Part shown: one piece after another, positions 50,584-59,888 of the stretch
Numbering within the stretch: the first letter of the stretch is position 1
How the letters are laid out: every line of letters starts with the position of its first letter
Assembly: GCA_052145115.1 (NCBI GenBank)
Contig: JBKQPG010000085.1
Coordinates: 6,187-70,186 of the forward strand
Origin: CAIVVT01 sp052145115
GTDB lineage: Bacteria; Acidobacteriota; Terriglobia; Bryobacterales; Bryobacteraceae
Length of the DNA stretch: 64,000 nucleotides
Direction of reading: 5' to 3'
The notes under the pieces: model-generated
What the model was told of the DNA's origin: nothing
Databases searched by the model: none
The model's input: the letters and a program-made list of their open reading frames with translations, nothing else
Translations under genes and position numbers: made by a program

Positions 50584-51729
50584 GTGAAACGCCTGCACTT
50601 GCTGGCTGCTGCGCTGTGCGCCGGAGCCGCGCTCGCCGCGCCGCCCGAGATCGAATTCAAGGCCCATACGATCGCCACCGGATTGACGGGCGGGTACCAC
50701 GTCGCGATCGCCGATTTGAACGGCGACGGAAAGCCGGACATCCTGGCGCTGGCGGCGGGGCTGCCGGAGCTGGTGTGGTACGAGAATCCAAACTGGGAGC
50801 GGCACGTCATCGTCGGCGGGCGCAAGGATATGATCAACGCCGCCGTGGGACAGATTCACGGCGTGCCGCGCATCATCCTGGCGGAGGGGTTTTCGATGAA
50901 CCCGGCGGAGAGTGAAGGCGCGATCTGGGTGCTGCGTCCCAATGGCGATCCGCGCGAGCCGTGGGAGATGCGGCAGATCGACCGGCTGCCGGCGTCGCAC
51001 CGGCTGCGGGCGGGCGTGTTCGGGGCGGGCGGCACGATCGGCTTCGTGAATGCGCCGCTGGCCGGGCCGCATTCGACGGCGCCGGATTACCGCGACGCGA
51101 TTCCGCTGGCGCTGTACCAATACCGCGCGGGGAACTGGCAGCGGGAGATCATCACGACGGGGTTGCACGGCGTGCTGCACGGGATTTTCATCACCGACTG
51201 GGACGGCGACGGGCGGGACGACATTCTCACGGCGAGCTTCGAGGGGATACATCTGTTCCTCAACACGCCGGGCGGGTGGGTGAAGCGGCAGATCAGCGCG
51301 GGCGACCCGGCGCCGTGGCCGAAGTGCGGCTCGAGCGACGTGACGGTCGTGAAGAGTAGCCGCGGGCGCGAGCTGGCGGCGATCGAGCCGTGGCACGGTA
51401 ACCACGTGGTGATTTACCACGAGGAGCAGGGCGCGTGGGCGCGGAAGGTGATCGATGCGAGCCTGGAGGACGGCCACACGATTGTTGCGGCGGATTTCGA
51501 CGGCGACGGCGATGAGGAGGTGGTGGCCGGGTTCCGCAAAAGCCACAGCCTGGTGCTGTACCACGCCGACGGGCAGGGGGGATGGAGGCGGCAGGTCATC
51601 GACGACCACATCAGCGCCACGGGGTGCGCGCTGGCCAACCTGAACGGGAGCCCGCATCCGGGCCTGGTGTGCATCGGGTCGGCGACGGCGGACCTGGTGT
51701 GGTATGAGAACGTGACCGGGCGGAAGTAG
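50584..51729 (+). CDS. Secreted FG-GAP/VCBS-repeat protein
   Basis: 381 residues from GTG 50584, which starts a signal peptide (VKRLHLLAAALCAGAALA). Repeats carry calcium-loop motifs DLNGDGKPDILA, DWDGDGRDDILTA and DFDGDGDEEVVAG, the pattern of an integrin-alpha-like beta-propeller. Each is followed by a WYENPNW or VIYHEEQ-type strand. Probably periplasmic or outer-surface; function unknown, typical of Acidobacteria and Planctomycetes. Confidence 0.83.
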   Translation: MKRLHLLAAALCAGAALAAPPEIEFKAHTIATGLTGGYHVAIADLNGDGKPDILALAAGLPELVWYENPNWERHVIVGGRKDMINAAVGQIHGVPRIILAEGFSMNPAESEGAIWVLRPNGDPREPWEMRQIDRLPASHRLRAGVFGAGGTIGFVNAPLAGPHSTAPDYRDAIPLALYQYRAGNWQREIITTGLHGVLHGIFITDWDGDGRDDILTASFEGIHLFLNTPGGWVKRQISAGDPAPWPKCGSSDVTVVKSSRGRELAAIEPWHGNHVVIYHEEQGAWARKVIDASLEDGHTIVAADFDGDGDEEVVAGFRKSHSLVLYHADGQGGWRRQVIDDHISATGCALANLNGSPHPGLVCIGSATADLVWYENVTGRK

Positions 51730-51859
51730 GCTGCGGCGCGTCGCAGATTGCAGGGTCTGCCAATGGGTGGCTGCATCGCGCCAAATCCAGGGTCGCGGGC
51801 GAGACGCGGCGTGCGCGGCGGCGGCCCGCGCGACGCTGTTAGAATTGTCGCTTCCTCCC

Positions 51860-53290
51860 ATGAGCACAACCACGAAAAAGCAGAGCATGTTCGTCATGCC
51901 CGACGGGACCAACGTGCTGTTCACGTTCGTGCTGGTCAGCTCGCTGTTCCTGTTGTGGGGCTTCTGCAACGGGATGATCGACGTGATGGACAAGCATTTC
52001 CAGGACGAGCTGCACTTGAACAAGGCCCAGTCGGCGTGGGTGCAGTTCGCGCACTACCTGGGGTATTTCCTGATGTCGATTCCAGCCGGGGTGCTGGCCA
52101 GCAAGCTGGGGTACAAATTCGGGATCATCGCCGGACTGCTGCTGGTGGCGTGCGGCGGCTTCTGGTTCATCCCGGCGACGCACGTGAATGAGCTGGTGCA
52201 CACCGGGGCGGTTTCGCCGACCATGGCGTTCGTGGCGTTTCTGGCCGGGGTGTGCCTGATCGCGACCGGGCTGACGTTTCTGGAGACGATCGCCAATCCC
52301 TACACGACGGTGCTGGGCAATCCGCGCTACGCGGCGACGCGCATCAACCTGGCGCAATCGTGCAACGGCGTGGGATGGATCCTGGGGCCGATCGTGGGCA
52401 GCCTCTACTTTTATTCGAAGAACGCGCAGGGCGTGAGCACGGGCAGCCAGACGCTGTACATCCCGTACATGGGCGTGGGCTTCGTGGTGCTGCTGCTGGC
52501 GGTGATGTTCTTCTTCTCGCCGATTCCGGACATCAAGGCCGAGGACGATTATCACCTGGACGACGCGGGCGCAGGCAACCGGAAGTCGATCTGGGCGCAT
52601 CCGCATTTCGTGCTGGCCGTGGTGGCGCAGTTTCTGTACGTGGCGGCGCAGGCGGGCATTTTCAGCTTTTTCATCAACTACATGGTGTCCGAGCCGCCGC
52701 CGATTCCGGCCTCCTGGGCGGCGAATATGACGAGCCTGGCGGGACACTCGGGATTCCTGCGGGGCTGGCTGGAGGGGTGGTTCGAGACGGGCAAGACGGG
52801 CCTGCTGGCGTGCAGCAACAAGGGCGCCTCGAATATGGCGTCGCTGGGCTTGGTGTGCTTCCTGGTGGGGCGGTTCACGGGCGCCGGGCTGCTCAAGAGA
52901 TTCGCGGCGCACAAGATGGTGGGGCTGTACGGGGCGATGAACGTGCTGATGACGCTGGTGGTGTTCCTGAAGCTGGGCTGGGTGTCGGTGGCGTGCGTGT
53001 TCCTGAGCTACTTCTTCATGTCGATCATGTTCCCGACGATTTTCGCGCTGGGGATCTTCGGGCTGGGGGCGCGGGCCAAGAAGGCCTCGGCGTATATTGT
53101 CATGGCGATCATGGGCGGGGCGATTCTGCCCAAGCTGATGGGCGCCGTGGCGGACCGGTACGACATGAGCCGGGGCTTCATCGTGCCCATGGTGTGCTTC
53201 GCGTTCGTGGCGTACTACGGCTTCCGCTGGTCGAAGTTCAGCCAGGCCGATTCGCTGAACGGGGTGCGCCCGGAGGGCGTTCGCGCCTGA
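51860..53290 (+). CDS. FucP-type sugar:H+ symporter (MFS)
   Basis: 476 residues with about 12 membrane segments. LFLLWGFCNGMIDVMDKHFQDELHLNKAQSAWVQFAHYLGYFLMSIPAG and TFLETIANPYTTVLGNP with NLAQSCNGVGWILGPIVG are FucP-family hallmarks; IMFPTIFALGIFGLGARAKKASAYIVMAIMGGAILP closes the fold. Substrate may be fucose, glucose/galactose or another hexose. Start ATG 51860 (MSTTTKKQSM). Not in an evident sugar operon, although a GH63-like enzyme is in the window. Confidence 0.88.
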   Translation: MSTTTKKQSMFVMPDGTNVLFTFVLVSSLFLLWGFCNGMIDVMDKHFQDELHLNKAQSAWVQFAHYLGYFLMSIPAGVLASKLGYKFGIIAGLLLVACGGFWFIPATHVNELVHTGAVSPTMAFVAFLAGVCLIATGLTFLETIANPYTTVLGNPRYAATRINLAQSCNGVGWILGPIVGSLYFYSKNAQGVSTGSQTLYIPYMGVGFVVLLLAVMFFFSPIPDIKAEDDYHLDDAGAGNRKSIWAHPHFVLAVVAQFLYVAAQAGIFSFFINYMVSEPPPIPASWAANMTSLAGHSGFLRGWLEGWFETGKTGLLACSNKGASNMASLGLVCFLVGRFTGAGLLKRFAAHKMVGLYGAMNVLMTLVVFLKLGWVSVACVFLSYFFMSIMFPTIFALGIFGLGARAKKASAYIVMAIMGGAILPKLMGAVADRYDMSRGFIVPMVCFAFVAYYGFRWSKFSQADSLNGVRPEGVRA

Positions 53291-53337
53291 GGCAGGCGCG
53301 GGCGGGCGCCGCGCGGGCCGCTCGTCTTAACAGGAAA

Positions 53338-55761
53338 TCAGAACGTCACGGGATCGGGCGGCTGGCGCAGCGGCTGATGCGAGGCGTACTTCGCCAGGTG
53401 GGCCTTGAGGGTCGCGGCGAGCGCGCCGTCGCCGCTGCGCGTGGCCAGGGCCAGAGCCTGTTGATCGATCTCGACGGCCTGATCGTAACGCCCTTTTTCA
53501 GCATAGGCCGCGGAGAGCGTGTCGAGAACCGCGGGGTCCTGGCCGCTGGTCAACTGGCGGGCCCGATCGGCCAACGCGAGGGCCTCGCGCGCGTTGCGGA
53601 CTGAGCGCTCCGGACAGGTGGCCAGGAGGCTGGCGGCGCGATTGAGCAGCGGGACGCGATTGGGATCGCCGTCGAGGGCCATACGGAATTGCGCCAGCGC
53701 ATCGGCAAAGCGGCCCTGCTCATAGTAGGCCGAGGCCAGGCTTTCATGCCCGCGGGAAAATGCGGGCCGGATGCGGACGGCATTCTGAAACGCGTCGACG
53801 GCCTCAGCGATGCGGTTCTCTTTCACCAGCATCATGCCCAGGTCGTAGAAGGCGTCGAAGAAGTTTCCATCCAGCTGAGCGGCCTTGCGGAAATAGGGGA
53901 TGGCGTCGGCGGATTTTCCGACCAGTCCCAGGGCGATCCCCAGGCCTTCGTTGGCCCGCGCGTCATCGGGCTGCAGCGTGACGGCCTGCTGCCATTTGGT
54001 CAGGGCGGCGGACTGTTCTCCCTGCTTCATCAGGTCCAGGGCCTCGTCAATAACCCGATAGAACTCGGTAGCCGGCACGTCGATATCCTGTAGACCAGCG
54101 GGCGGGACATTGACAAACTCGGGTATGTTGACGGCGCGGTTGGCGGCGGTCGAGTTATCGACGTAGATAGGCGGGCTATCTTCTCCATTCCCGTCGATGT
54201 GAGTCAGAAACATCTGAGTATAGGGAGAACGGCTCTTGGAGGAGAAGACCAGCCAGCGGCCATTGGGCGAGAAGCTATGCCAGGAGTTCATCCGCGAGGT
54301 GTTACAGTGCATGCGGCGCGCTGCTCCGCCCGCGGCCGGGACGATGTATAACTCGCTGTCGGGGCGCATCAACTGGCCATTGCGGTTCTTGACGAAGACA
54401 ATCCAGCGGCCGTCGGGAGATACTTTGGGGAAGTTATTACTCATCCCATTGTTGGAGGCGCCGGCGATAGCTTCCGCCTTACCGCCCTTTCCAGCGTTGA
54501 AAGGAACGCGATAGAGGCTGTACTGGAGCTGCGCTTCGTGCGGATCATTGGCCTCCAGCACCGGTTGCTGGCCTTCGGGGTTAGGGTCTTTCGCCGGCGC
54601 GCGGGCAAAGACGACGAATGACTCATCGGGGCTCCAGACGCCATCGGTCTGCACGTAGCGTGGATCGGAAGCTCCCGGCAGCGGCTCGCGGCGCCCGGTG
54701 GCGCGGTTATAGCAGGCCAGAATGCCGCGCGTGGGATAGAATACCTGGAGGAAACGATAGTCCGCGAAGTTTCTGACGAAGTAAGTACTGGGTATACTCT
54801 GGTCCTTCCCGGCAAAAGTAGACAGGACATACTGGCCGTCAGGCGAGATTTGAGACATGAAGCCGACGCGCGCCGTCCCGACGCGCAGATCGGCGTTCCA
54901 TGAAACCACATCCTGGTTGCGGATGGCCATGTGCGGACGGATAGGAACGATGGCATAGAGTCCCTTGTCGTTATTAGGACCGTCCACGTCGATGCCCATG
55001 GTCTTACCGTCGGTAGAGAAGGAGTGGCAATTGGCGCAGGTGTGCAGGTCGTGCATGACCACCCGGCTCTCGCTCTGGCCGATATCCCGAATCCGCCAGT
55101 TAATGAGATACAGCAGAGACGGAGAGAGAGGCTGAACGATGCCTTTCTGACCCTCGCTAGGCATCAATGGAACGTCGCGATAAAAAATCAGCGCGCCGAC
55201 CGGATCGGAGGAAGTGGACAAAGCGACGCGGGCCTGGGTGAGCGGACGCTCCGCAGCGTCGAGTCCGGTGATGGCGACGGAGGCCGGGCGCTCGACCGAG
55301 TGGCGCTTGATCTCGGCCCAGGTTTCCGGGTCCGGTTTCCAGGTGTGCGCGGCGTCCTGTTCGGGAGTCAGGGAAGGAAGCTGATTGGAGCTGGAAACGC
55401 AGCGCGGATCGATTGCGCCGAGGCGCATCGCCTCGCCGTGAGAGACGGCCTGAAGGGGCGCCGAACCATCGGCGAAGGTGATGTGGATGCGCCAGGTCCG
55501 GGCGGCGGGGTTGGCATCGCGCCAGAGGAAGGTGGGCGGGGTGATCTCGGGCGGAAAAATGGAGCCATCGGCGGGGTAATCGATGGTGATGGACGCGGCG
55601 GCGGAGTCGGGCGCGGGAGCGCGCGCCGGCGATGCAGGCGGCAGAAGCGGGATCAAGAGGAGAGCGATTCCGAGCAGTAGAGCAGGCGGCGCGCAGCGGC
55701 GGCGGGCGGTCGCGCGTAAGCATCCAGCGCCGCGGGCAAGGGTGGTGTAAATGAAGCGCAA
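53338..55761 (-). CDS. Exported PD40 beta-propeller-TPR protein with a CXXCH motif
   Basis: About 807 residues. N-terminal hydrophobic segment (PPALLLGIALLLIPLLPPASP), an Ig-like part (ASITIDYPADGSIFPPEITPPTFLWRDA), then HTCANCHSFS near residue 243, a haem-c-type CXXCH. TolB/PD40 strands follow (SQISPDGQYVLSTF, GVWSPDESFVVFA, PKVSPDGRWIVFVKN, HSFSPNGRWLVFSS), then about six TPRs (ALTKWQQAVTLQPDDARANEGLG onward). A single haem c could be attached in the periplasm. The start is uncertain: TTG 55761 is the only one giving the hydrophobic segment. Confidence 0.75.
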   Translation of the reverse strand: MRFIYTTLARGAGCLRATARRRCAPPALLLGIALLLIPLLPPASPARAPAPDSAAASITIDYPADGSIFPPEITPPTFLWRDANPAARTWRIHITFADGSAPLQAVSHGEAMRLGAIDPRCVSSSNQLPSLTPEQDAAHTWKPDPETWAEIKRHSVERPASVAITGLDAAERPLTQARVALSTSSDPVGALIFYRDVPLMPSEGQKGIVQPLSPSLLYLINWRIRDIGQSESRVVMHDLHTCANCHSFSTDGKTMGIDVDGPNNDKGLYAIVPIRPHMAIRNQDVVSWNADLRVGTARVGFMSQISPDGQYVLSTFAGKDQSIPSTYFVRNFADYRFLQVFYPTRGILACYNRATGRREPLPGASDPRYVQTDGVWSPDESFVVFARAPAKDPNPEGQQPVLEANDPHEAQLQYSLYRVPFNAGKGGKAEAIAGASNNGMSNNFPKVSPDGRWIVFVKNRNGQLMRPDSELYIVPAAGGAARRMHCNTSRMNSWHSFSPNGRWLVFSSKSRSPYTQMFLTHIDGNGEDSPPIYVDNSTAANRAVNIPEFVNVPPAGLQDIDVPATEFYRVIDEALDLMKQGEQSAALTKWQQAVTLQPDDARANEGLGIALGLVGKSADAIPYFRKAAQLDGNFFDAFYDLGMMLVKENRIAEAVDAFQNAVRIRPAFSRGHESLASAYYEQGRFADALAQFRMALDGDPNRVPLLNRAASLLATCPERSVRNAREALALADRARQLTSGQDPAVLDTLSAAYAEKGRYDQAVEIDQQALALATRSGDGALAATLKAHLAKYASHQPLRQPPDPVTF

Positions 55762-55846
55762 AGGGTCCCAGGCCTTCTACTTCAACCAGTGGTTTCGCTT
55801 CGATTGTAGCTCCGCTGGAGGGGCGGGTTGGGCCTGTGCGCCGCGC

Positions 55847-56305
55847 TCAGGGCATCTTATAGGAATCGTCGAAGGGCAGATCGATCGTCACAGTCTGGCC
55901 GGGTTCGATCTTGATCGGTTCGGGCGTGCCGGGGGTCTTGTTGTACATGCCCATGGAGGAGCCGGAAGGTGGCGGGCCGGACTGGCCGTCGTAGGCGCCG
56001 TGAGGGTCGTAGGCGGCGACCGCGTAGACGGTCCCGGCCGACACGCCAGAGATCGTCACGGTCTGGTCCTTGGCCGTGGCGGTGGCGTCTCCGATGGGCA
56101 TGCCGGCGCCCTTGACGAAGTCGGGGCTGTCGAAGAGAAATACGTAGATCGGATGCCTGGTATCCACCACGCCGCTGCCGCTGTAGTCGAGCTTGACCTT
56201 GAGCACGCGGGGTTCGTCCTTCTTTTCCTTTTCAGCGGGCTTGTCCTGGGGCGCCGCCAGCGCGACGGCGATCATTCCGAGCAAGAGAAAACGGGCTGTC
56301 TTCAT
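55847..56305 (-). CDS. Small secreted protein, unknown
   Basis: 152 residues from ATG 56305 with AAGGAA seven bases upstream. Signal peptide (MKTARFLLLGMIAVALA), a charged linker (QDKPAEKEKKDEPR), then a beta-sandwich-like domain (VLKVKLDYSGSGVVDTRHPIYVFLFDSPDF, TVTISGVSAGTVYAVAAYDPHGAYDGQSG and IKIEPGQTVTIDLPFDD). Looks like a carbohydrate-binding or Ig-like fold but no family is assigned. Between the PD40-TPR and acyltransferase genes on the same strand. Confidence 0.7.
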   Translation of the reverse strand: MKTARFLLLGMIAVALAAPQDKPAEKEKKDEPRVLKVKLDYSGSGVVDTRHPIYVFLFDSPDFVKGAGMPIGDATATAKDQTVTISGVSAGTVYAVAAYDPHGAYDGQSGPPPSGSSMGMYNKTPGTPEPIKIEPGQTVTIDLPFDDSYKMP

Positions 56306-56392
56306 GAAGCTGTTCCTTTCGGGAATAGGCCGGCGCCCGGACGCAGGACCGGCGTACACGTCTTACAGTACGACGCGCGCGGGGCGGTGCGG

Positions 56393-58198
56393 TCAAGCGG
56401 GCGGGCCAGGCTCGGGGCCGGGCGCGGCGGCGGTGCCGAGTTGATGAGCCAGGTAGCGGGCGGAGCCATCCTTGCCGAAGTAGCGCTCCAGCCAGCGGCG
56501 GTCGGTGTTCCGCAGATCGACGACGACCAGGCCGTCCAACGACTCGCCGAAGCTGCGGTCGACGTGGAAGTTGACGATGCGGCCGCCCATTTTCAGATAC
56601 TGGCGCACGAGCACGGGGAGGGCCTCGCCGGTGGGCTCGATGTCGGCGACCCAGGAATCGAGCTCGTCGATCGACTCGGGGTGCGGCAGGCCGTTTACCG
56701 GCAGGTGGATGAAGGGGCGGCGGGGCTTGGCCAGGGCGGCCAGCTCGGGCGCGCCGGCCAAACGCAGCAGGGTGTTGGCCATCAGGACGCGGCTGGCCTT
56801 CTGGTAGCTGTTGCTGATGCTCACCGGGCCGAACAAATAACGATAGTGGGGATGGCGGACGACGTACTCGCCGAGGCCCTTCCACAACAGCAGCAGCGGC
56901 TGGAAGGAGCGCTGATGGTCATAGCGGATGAAGCTGCGGCCCAGCTCGACGGCCGGGGCCACGCGGTGGAAGAATTGCGGATTGATGCGGAACAGAGTGC
57001 GCGTGTAGAGGCGGCGCGGCACGCGGTCGGTGCCGCACAGCCGGTAGGAGCCGATGATCTCGCGGCGGTCCTGGCGCCACAACACCAGGTGCTCGTAAAA
57101 ATCGTCGAAGGGGTCGAGGTCGACGGACTTGCCCGTGCCCTCGCCGGCGAGGCGGAAGGCCTGCTCGCGCAGGCGGCCGATCTCGCGGATGGTGAACGGG
57201 CACTCGTCGCGGGTGCACAGCCAGACCTGCCAGGGGCCGGATTCGACCAGCAGCCGGCCGGGCGGCAGGGCGTTCAGCTCGGCGCGCAGCCAGTCGGCGG
57301 GGATGGGCTCGAAGAGCGGATCATCCTCGCGCAGGCGGCGGCGTGCGGCGGCCGGGCGGGGCTTGCGGTGGGCCAGCCAATAGGTCCGCCGGCGGAGCAG
57401 GTCGGTGGCCTGAGAGTCGTCCAGCGATTCCAGTTCGGCGGCGGCGATGGGATGGCCGATGCGCAGCCGCAGGACGTGGCCCTGCTTGTTCAGCACCTCG
57501 CGCGGCAGCAGCGCCGTGCGGAGGATGGGATGAACGATGCCAGCGAGCTGGAACAAGGCGCTGTTGGAGCCTTCGAAGTACATCGGCAGCGCGGTGGCGC
57601 CGGTGCGCTTGACCAGCGCGGCGGCAGTGCGGTTCCAATCGCAGTCGTGGATGCCGGGATGGCGGAAGTGGATGTGCGAGACTTCGCCGGCCGGAAAAAT
57701 CACCAGCAGGCCGCCGCGCACCAGCCATTCCAACGCCTCGCGCAGGCCGCGGCGGTTGGCGCGCTGGGCCGATTCGCCGCCGAAAGCATTGACCAGGATC
57801 AGCCAGGGGAGGATCTCGGGCAGCGAGGCCATCATATCGGTGGCCAGCAGGCGGACGTCGGGGCGCACCTGGGCCAGCCGCCAGATCACAGCGGCGCCCT
57901 CGACCATGCCGAAGGGATGATTGGCGACGGCGACCAGGGGGCCCTTTTTCGGAATGCGGTCCAGGTCCTGGTCCGAGACGTCCAGATCGATGCGCAACCG
58001 CTGGAAGACTTCGCCGATAAACTCGAGCCCGCAGGCGGAGCGCCGGGTCTCGTCGCACAGGCGGTCGAGATGCTCGAGCTTCAGCAGCTTGCTCAAAGCG
58101 CCGGTCATGGGCGCCAGCAGCGGTTTGTTCACCATACGCCGCAAAGCGCCGGAAAACATGCGCGGATCGCTCGGCGGGGAGAGGTTGGGAACTGGCAT
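56393..58198 (-). CDS. Two-domain acyltransferase, OlsF-like (ornithine-lipid synthase candidate)
   Basis: 601 residues. The N-terminal half (about 30-290) is PlsC-like: VAVANHPFGMVEGAAV has the HX4-type motif (NHPFGMVEG), with VIFPAGEVS and MYFEGSNSALF. The C-terminal half (about 320-570) is a GNAT/OlsB-like acyl-ACP N-acyltransferase: EIGRLREQAFRLAGEGTGKSVDLDPFDDFYEHLVLWRQDRREIIGSYRLC and LGRSFIRYDHQRSFQPLLLLWKGLGEYVVRHPHYRYLFGPVSISNSY. The PlsC-plus-OlsB architecture matches OlsF, which makes ornithine lipid in one polypeptide. Ornithine supply connects it loosely to the arg genes. Confidence 0.78.
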   Translation of the reverse strand: MPVPNLSPPSDPRMFSGALRRMVNKPLLAPMTGALSKLLKLEHLDRLCDETRRSACGLEFIGEVFQRLRIDLDVSDQDLDRIPKKGPLVAVANHPFGMVEGAAVIWRLAQVRPDVRLLATDMMASLPEILPWLILVNAFGGESAQRANRRGLREALEWLVRGGLLVIFPAGEVSHIHFRHPGIHDCDWNRTAAALVKRTGATALPMYFEGSNSALFQLAGIVHPILRTALLPREVLNKQGHVLRLRIGHPIAAAELESLDDSQATDLLRRRTYWLAHRKPRPAAARRRLREDDPLFEPIPADWLRAELNALPPGRLLVESGPWQVWLCTRDECPFTIREIGRLREQAFRLAGEGTGKSVDLDPFDDFYEHLVLWRQDRREIIGSYRLCGTDRVPRRLYTRTLFRINPQFFHRVAPAVELGRSFIRYDHQRSFQPLLLLWKGLGEYVVRHPHYRYLFGPVSISNSYQKASRVLMANTLLRLAGAPELAALAKPRRPFIHLPVNGLPHPESIDELDSWVADIEPTGEALPVLVRQYLKMGGRIVNFHVDRSFGESLDGLVVVDLRNTDRRWLERYFGKDGSARYLAHQLGTAAAPGPEPGPPA

Positions 58199-58367
58199 GG
58201 TCCTTCTTAGAATTACAGCAATAGCTTAACGATCGTATGAAATCCGCGTAAATCGGTTGATCGGACCATATTCCATCACATCCGGGCGCCCGGGGCACGG
58301 CCATTCGCCGCGCCGGAACCAGCGCCGGCGGCGTGCCGGTTTTCCGGCCGCCTGATAAGCTGGCAGC

Positions 58368-59129
58368 ATGAGGCTTTTCTTATCCGTTCTGAGTGTATCT
58401 CTCTTGGGCACCGCGGTGGGAGCGCAGACGCCCGCCCAGAGCCCGGCAACCGCCGCCAAGAAGGCGCCGGCCAAACAGTCCGCGCCGGCCGTGCCGAAGA
58501 CACCGCGGCCGGACGGGCTGTACACCACCCTTTCAACGACCCTGGGCGACGTCACGCTGATCCTGTATGAGCAGCAGGAGCCGGTGACGGTCCAGAATTT
58601 TCTGGGACTGGCCACGGGGCGCAAATCGTGGCTGGATCCCAAGACCCACGTGCGGGTGCACCGGCCGTTGTACAACGGGCTGACGTTCCACCGCGTGATC
58701 CCGGGCTTCATGATCCAGGGCGGCGACCCGACCGGGACGGGCATGGGCGGGACCGACGTCATCAAGGACGAGTTCGACCCGTCGCTGAGCTTCGACCAGC
58801 CGGGGCGACTGGCCATGGCCAACGCCGGCCCGCACACCGGAAGCTGCCAGTTCTTCATCACCGACGCGGGACCGCGCCTGCCGACGCACCTGAACGGGAA
58901 GCACCCGATCTTCGGGCAGGTGGTGGAGCACCAGGACGTGGTGGCGCGGATCGCGCGCGTGCCGCGCGACAGCAGCGACAAGCCGGACGTGCCGGTGGTG
59001 ATCAAGAAAGTCACCTTCGAGCGTTGGAAGGACGGCAAGGAATTGCCGGTGTTCCCGCCGGCGGCCAAGGCCGGCCCGGCGAAGAAAGCCACCCCGGCCA
59101 AGAAGGCGACCAGCGCGCCGGCCAAGTAG
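58368..59129 (+). CDS. Secreted cyclophilin-type peptidylprolyl isomerase
   Basis: 253 residues. Signal peptide (MRLFLSVLSVSLLGTAVGA), Ala/Lys/Pro linker, then a cyclophilin domain at about 52-225: TLGDVTLILYEQQEPVTVQNFLGLATG, TFHRVIPGFMIQGGDPTGTGMGG (active-site FHR, Q), RLAMANAGPHTGSCQFFITDAG and IFGQVVEHQDVVARI. The Lys/Ala/Pro-rich tail (KKATPAKKATSAPAK) resembles that of the 41059 peptide. Periplasmic folding helper. Divergent from the OlsF-like gene. Confidence 0.92.
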   Translation: MRLFLSVLSVSLLGTAVGAQTPAQSPATAAKKAPAKQSAPAVPKTPRPDGLYTTLSTTLGDVTLILYEQQEPVTVQNFLGLATGRKSWLDPKTHVRVHRPLYNGLTFHRVIPGFMIQGGDPTGTGMGGTDVIKDEFDPSLSFDQPGRLAMANAGPHTGSCQFFITDAGPRLPTHLNGKHPIFGQVVEHQDVVARIARVPRDSSDKPDVPVVIKKVTFERWKDGKELPVFPPAAKAGPAKKATPAKKATSAPAK

Positions 59130-59231
59130 AAGCGGCAGGTGCGGGCTAATGACGGACGGCCACCGCTCGGTGTGGCCGCGGGTGCGTTCTACGCGGCGCG
59201 GCCGGCAGATCAGCGTGGGGCAGTAGTGCGG

Positions 59232-59888
59232 TCAGCGCGGGGCGGGGGCGGCGGGCGGCTGGGCGTCGCCGGGGCTGTCCATGGGTACCTCGGCGAAGAA
59301 GACCTCCTTCTGTGTACGGGCCTCGCGAATGCCCGAGATGGTGATGTAGGCGCTGCGCCCCCACTCGGTCTGAAAGTAGAAGAAACCGTGCGTCGATTCG
59401 CCGGGCATGAGGCTTTTCGCGCCCCAGGCGCGGGTTTCGATCTCAATCTGCGACAGCGCGTTGCCCTTCTTGTGGGGCAGCGGGATGGGCGAAGGAAGGC
59501 TGGGCCGGCTCATGGGGTTTTTGGGCGCGATGAGGTAGGGCAGGTCGGCCGGCGGGGTGGGATTCAGGCGGATGCCGCCGGCGGCGTCGAATTCGACGTG
59601 CAGCAGGTCGAGCAGCAGGTTCTGGTCGCTCTTGTTGTCGATGATCAGCAATACCGGCAGGACGCCGTACTGGCTGAGATTCACCTTGTTGAAGAGCGGC
59701 CGCGTGTCGACGTCGCTTTCATAACGCACGGCGGCGAAGGTGATGCCGCCGATGGTCAGATGAGAGGGCCAGGCGGAAGCGGGCGCGGGGCGGAAGGGGG
59801 GCGGAGATTTGTCATCCGCGGCGCCGCTCCAGGCGGCCAGGGCGAAGAGCGAGAGTAAAAGGGCGGGGATGGGGAAAAGGGCTCTCAT
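59232..59888 (-). CDS. Secreted protein of unknown function
   Basis: 218 residues with signal peptide (MRALFPIPALLLSLFALAAWSGA), then a beta-rich domain (SHLTIGGITFAAVRYESDVDTRPLFNKVNLSQYGVLPVLLIIDNKSDQNLLLD, VEFDAAGG, ESTHGFFYFQTEWGRSAYITISGIREA). Pro/Ala-rich at both ends. No family recognised. Its start overlaps the divergent start of waaA-lpxK by 20 bp. Confidence 0.72.
   Translation of the reverse strand: MRALFPIPALLLSLFALAAWSGAADDKSPPPFRPAPASAWPSHLTIGGITFAAVRYESDVDTRPLFNKVNLSQYGVLPVLLIIDNKSDQNLLLDLLHVEFDAAGGIRLNPTPPADLPYLIAPKNPMSRPSLPSPIPLPHKKGNALSQIEIETRAWGAKSLMPGESTHGFFYFQTEWGRSAYITISGIREARTQKEVFFAEVPMDSPGDAQPPAAPAPR

Noticed and set aside
55751..58210. Plus-strand open frame of 819 codons spanning two minus-strand genes
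   Set aside because: Runs across the secreted-protein gene and the acyltransferase, both with clear motifs; pure shadow.
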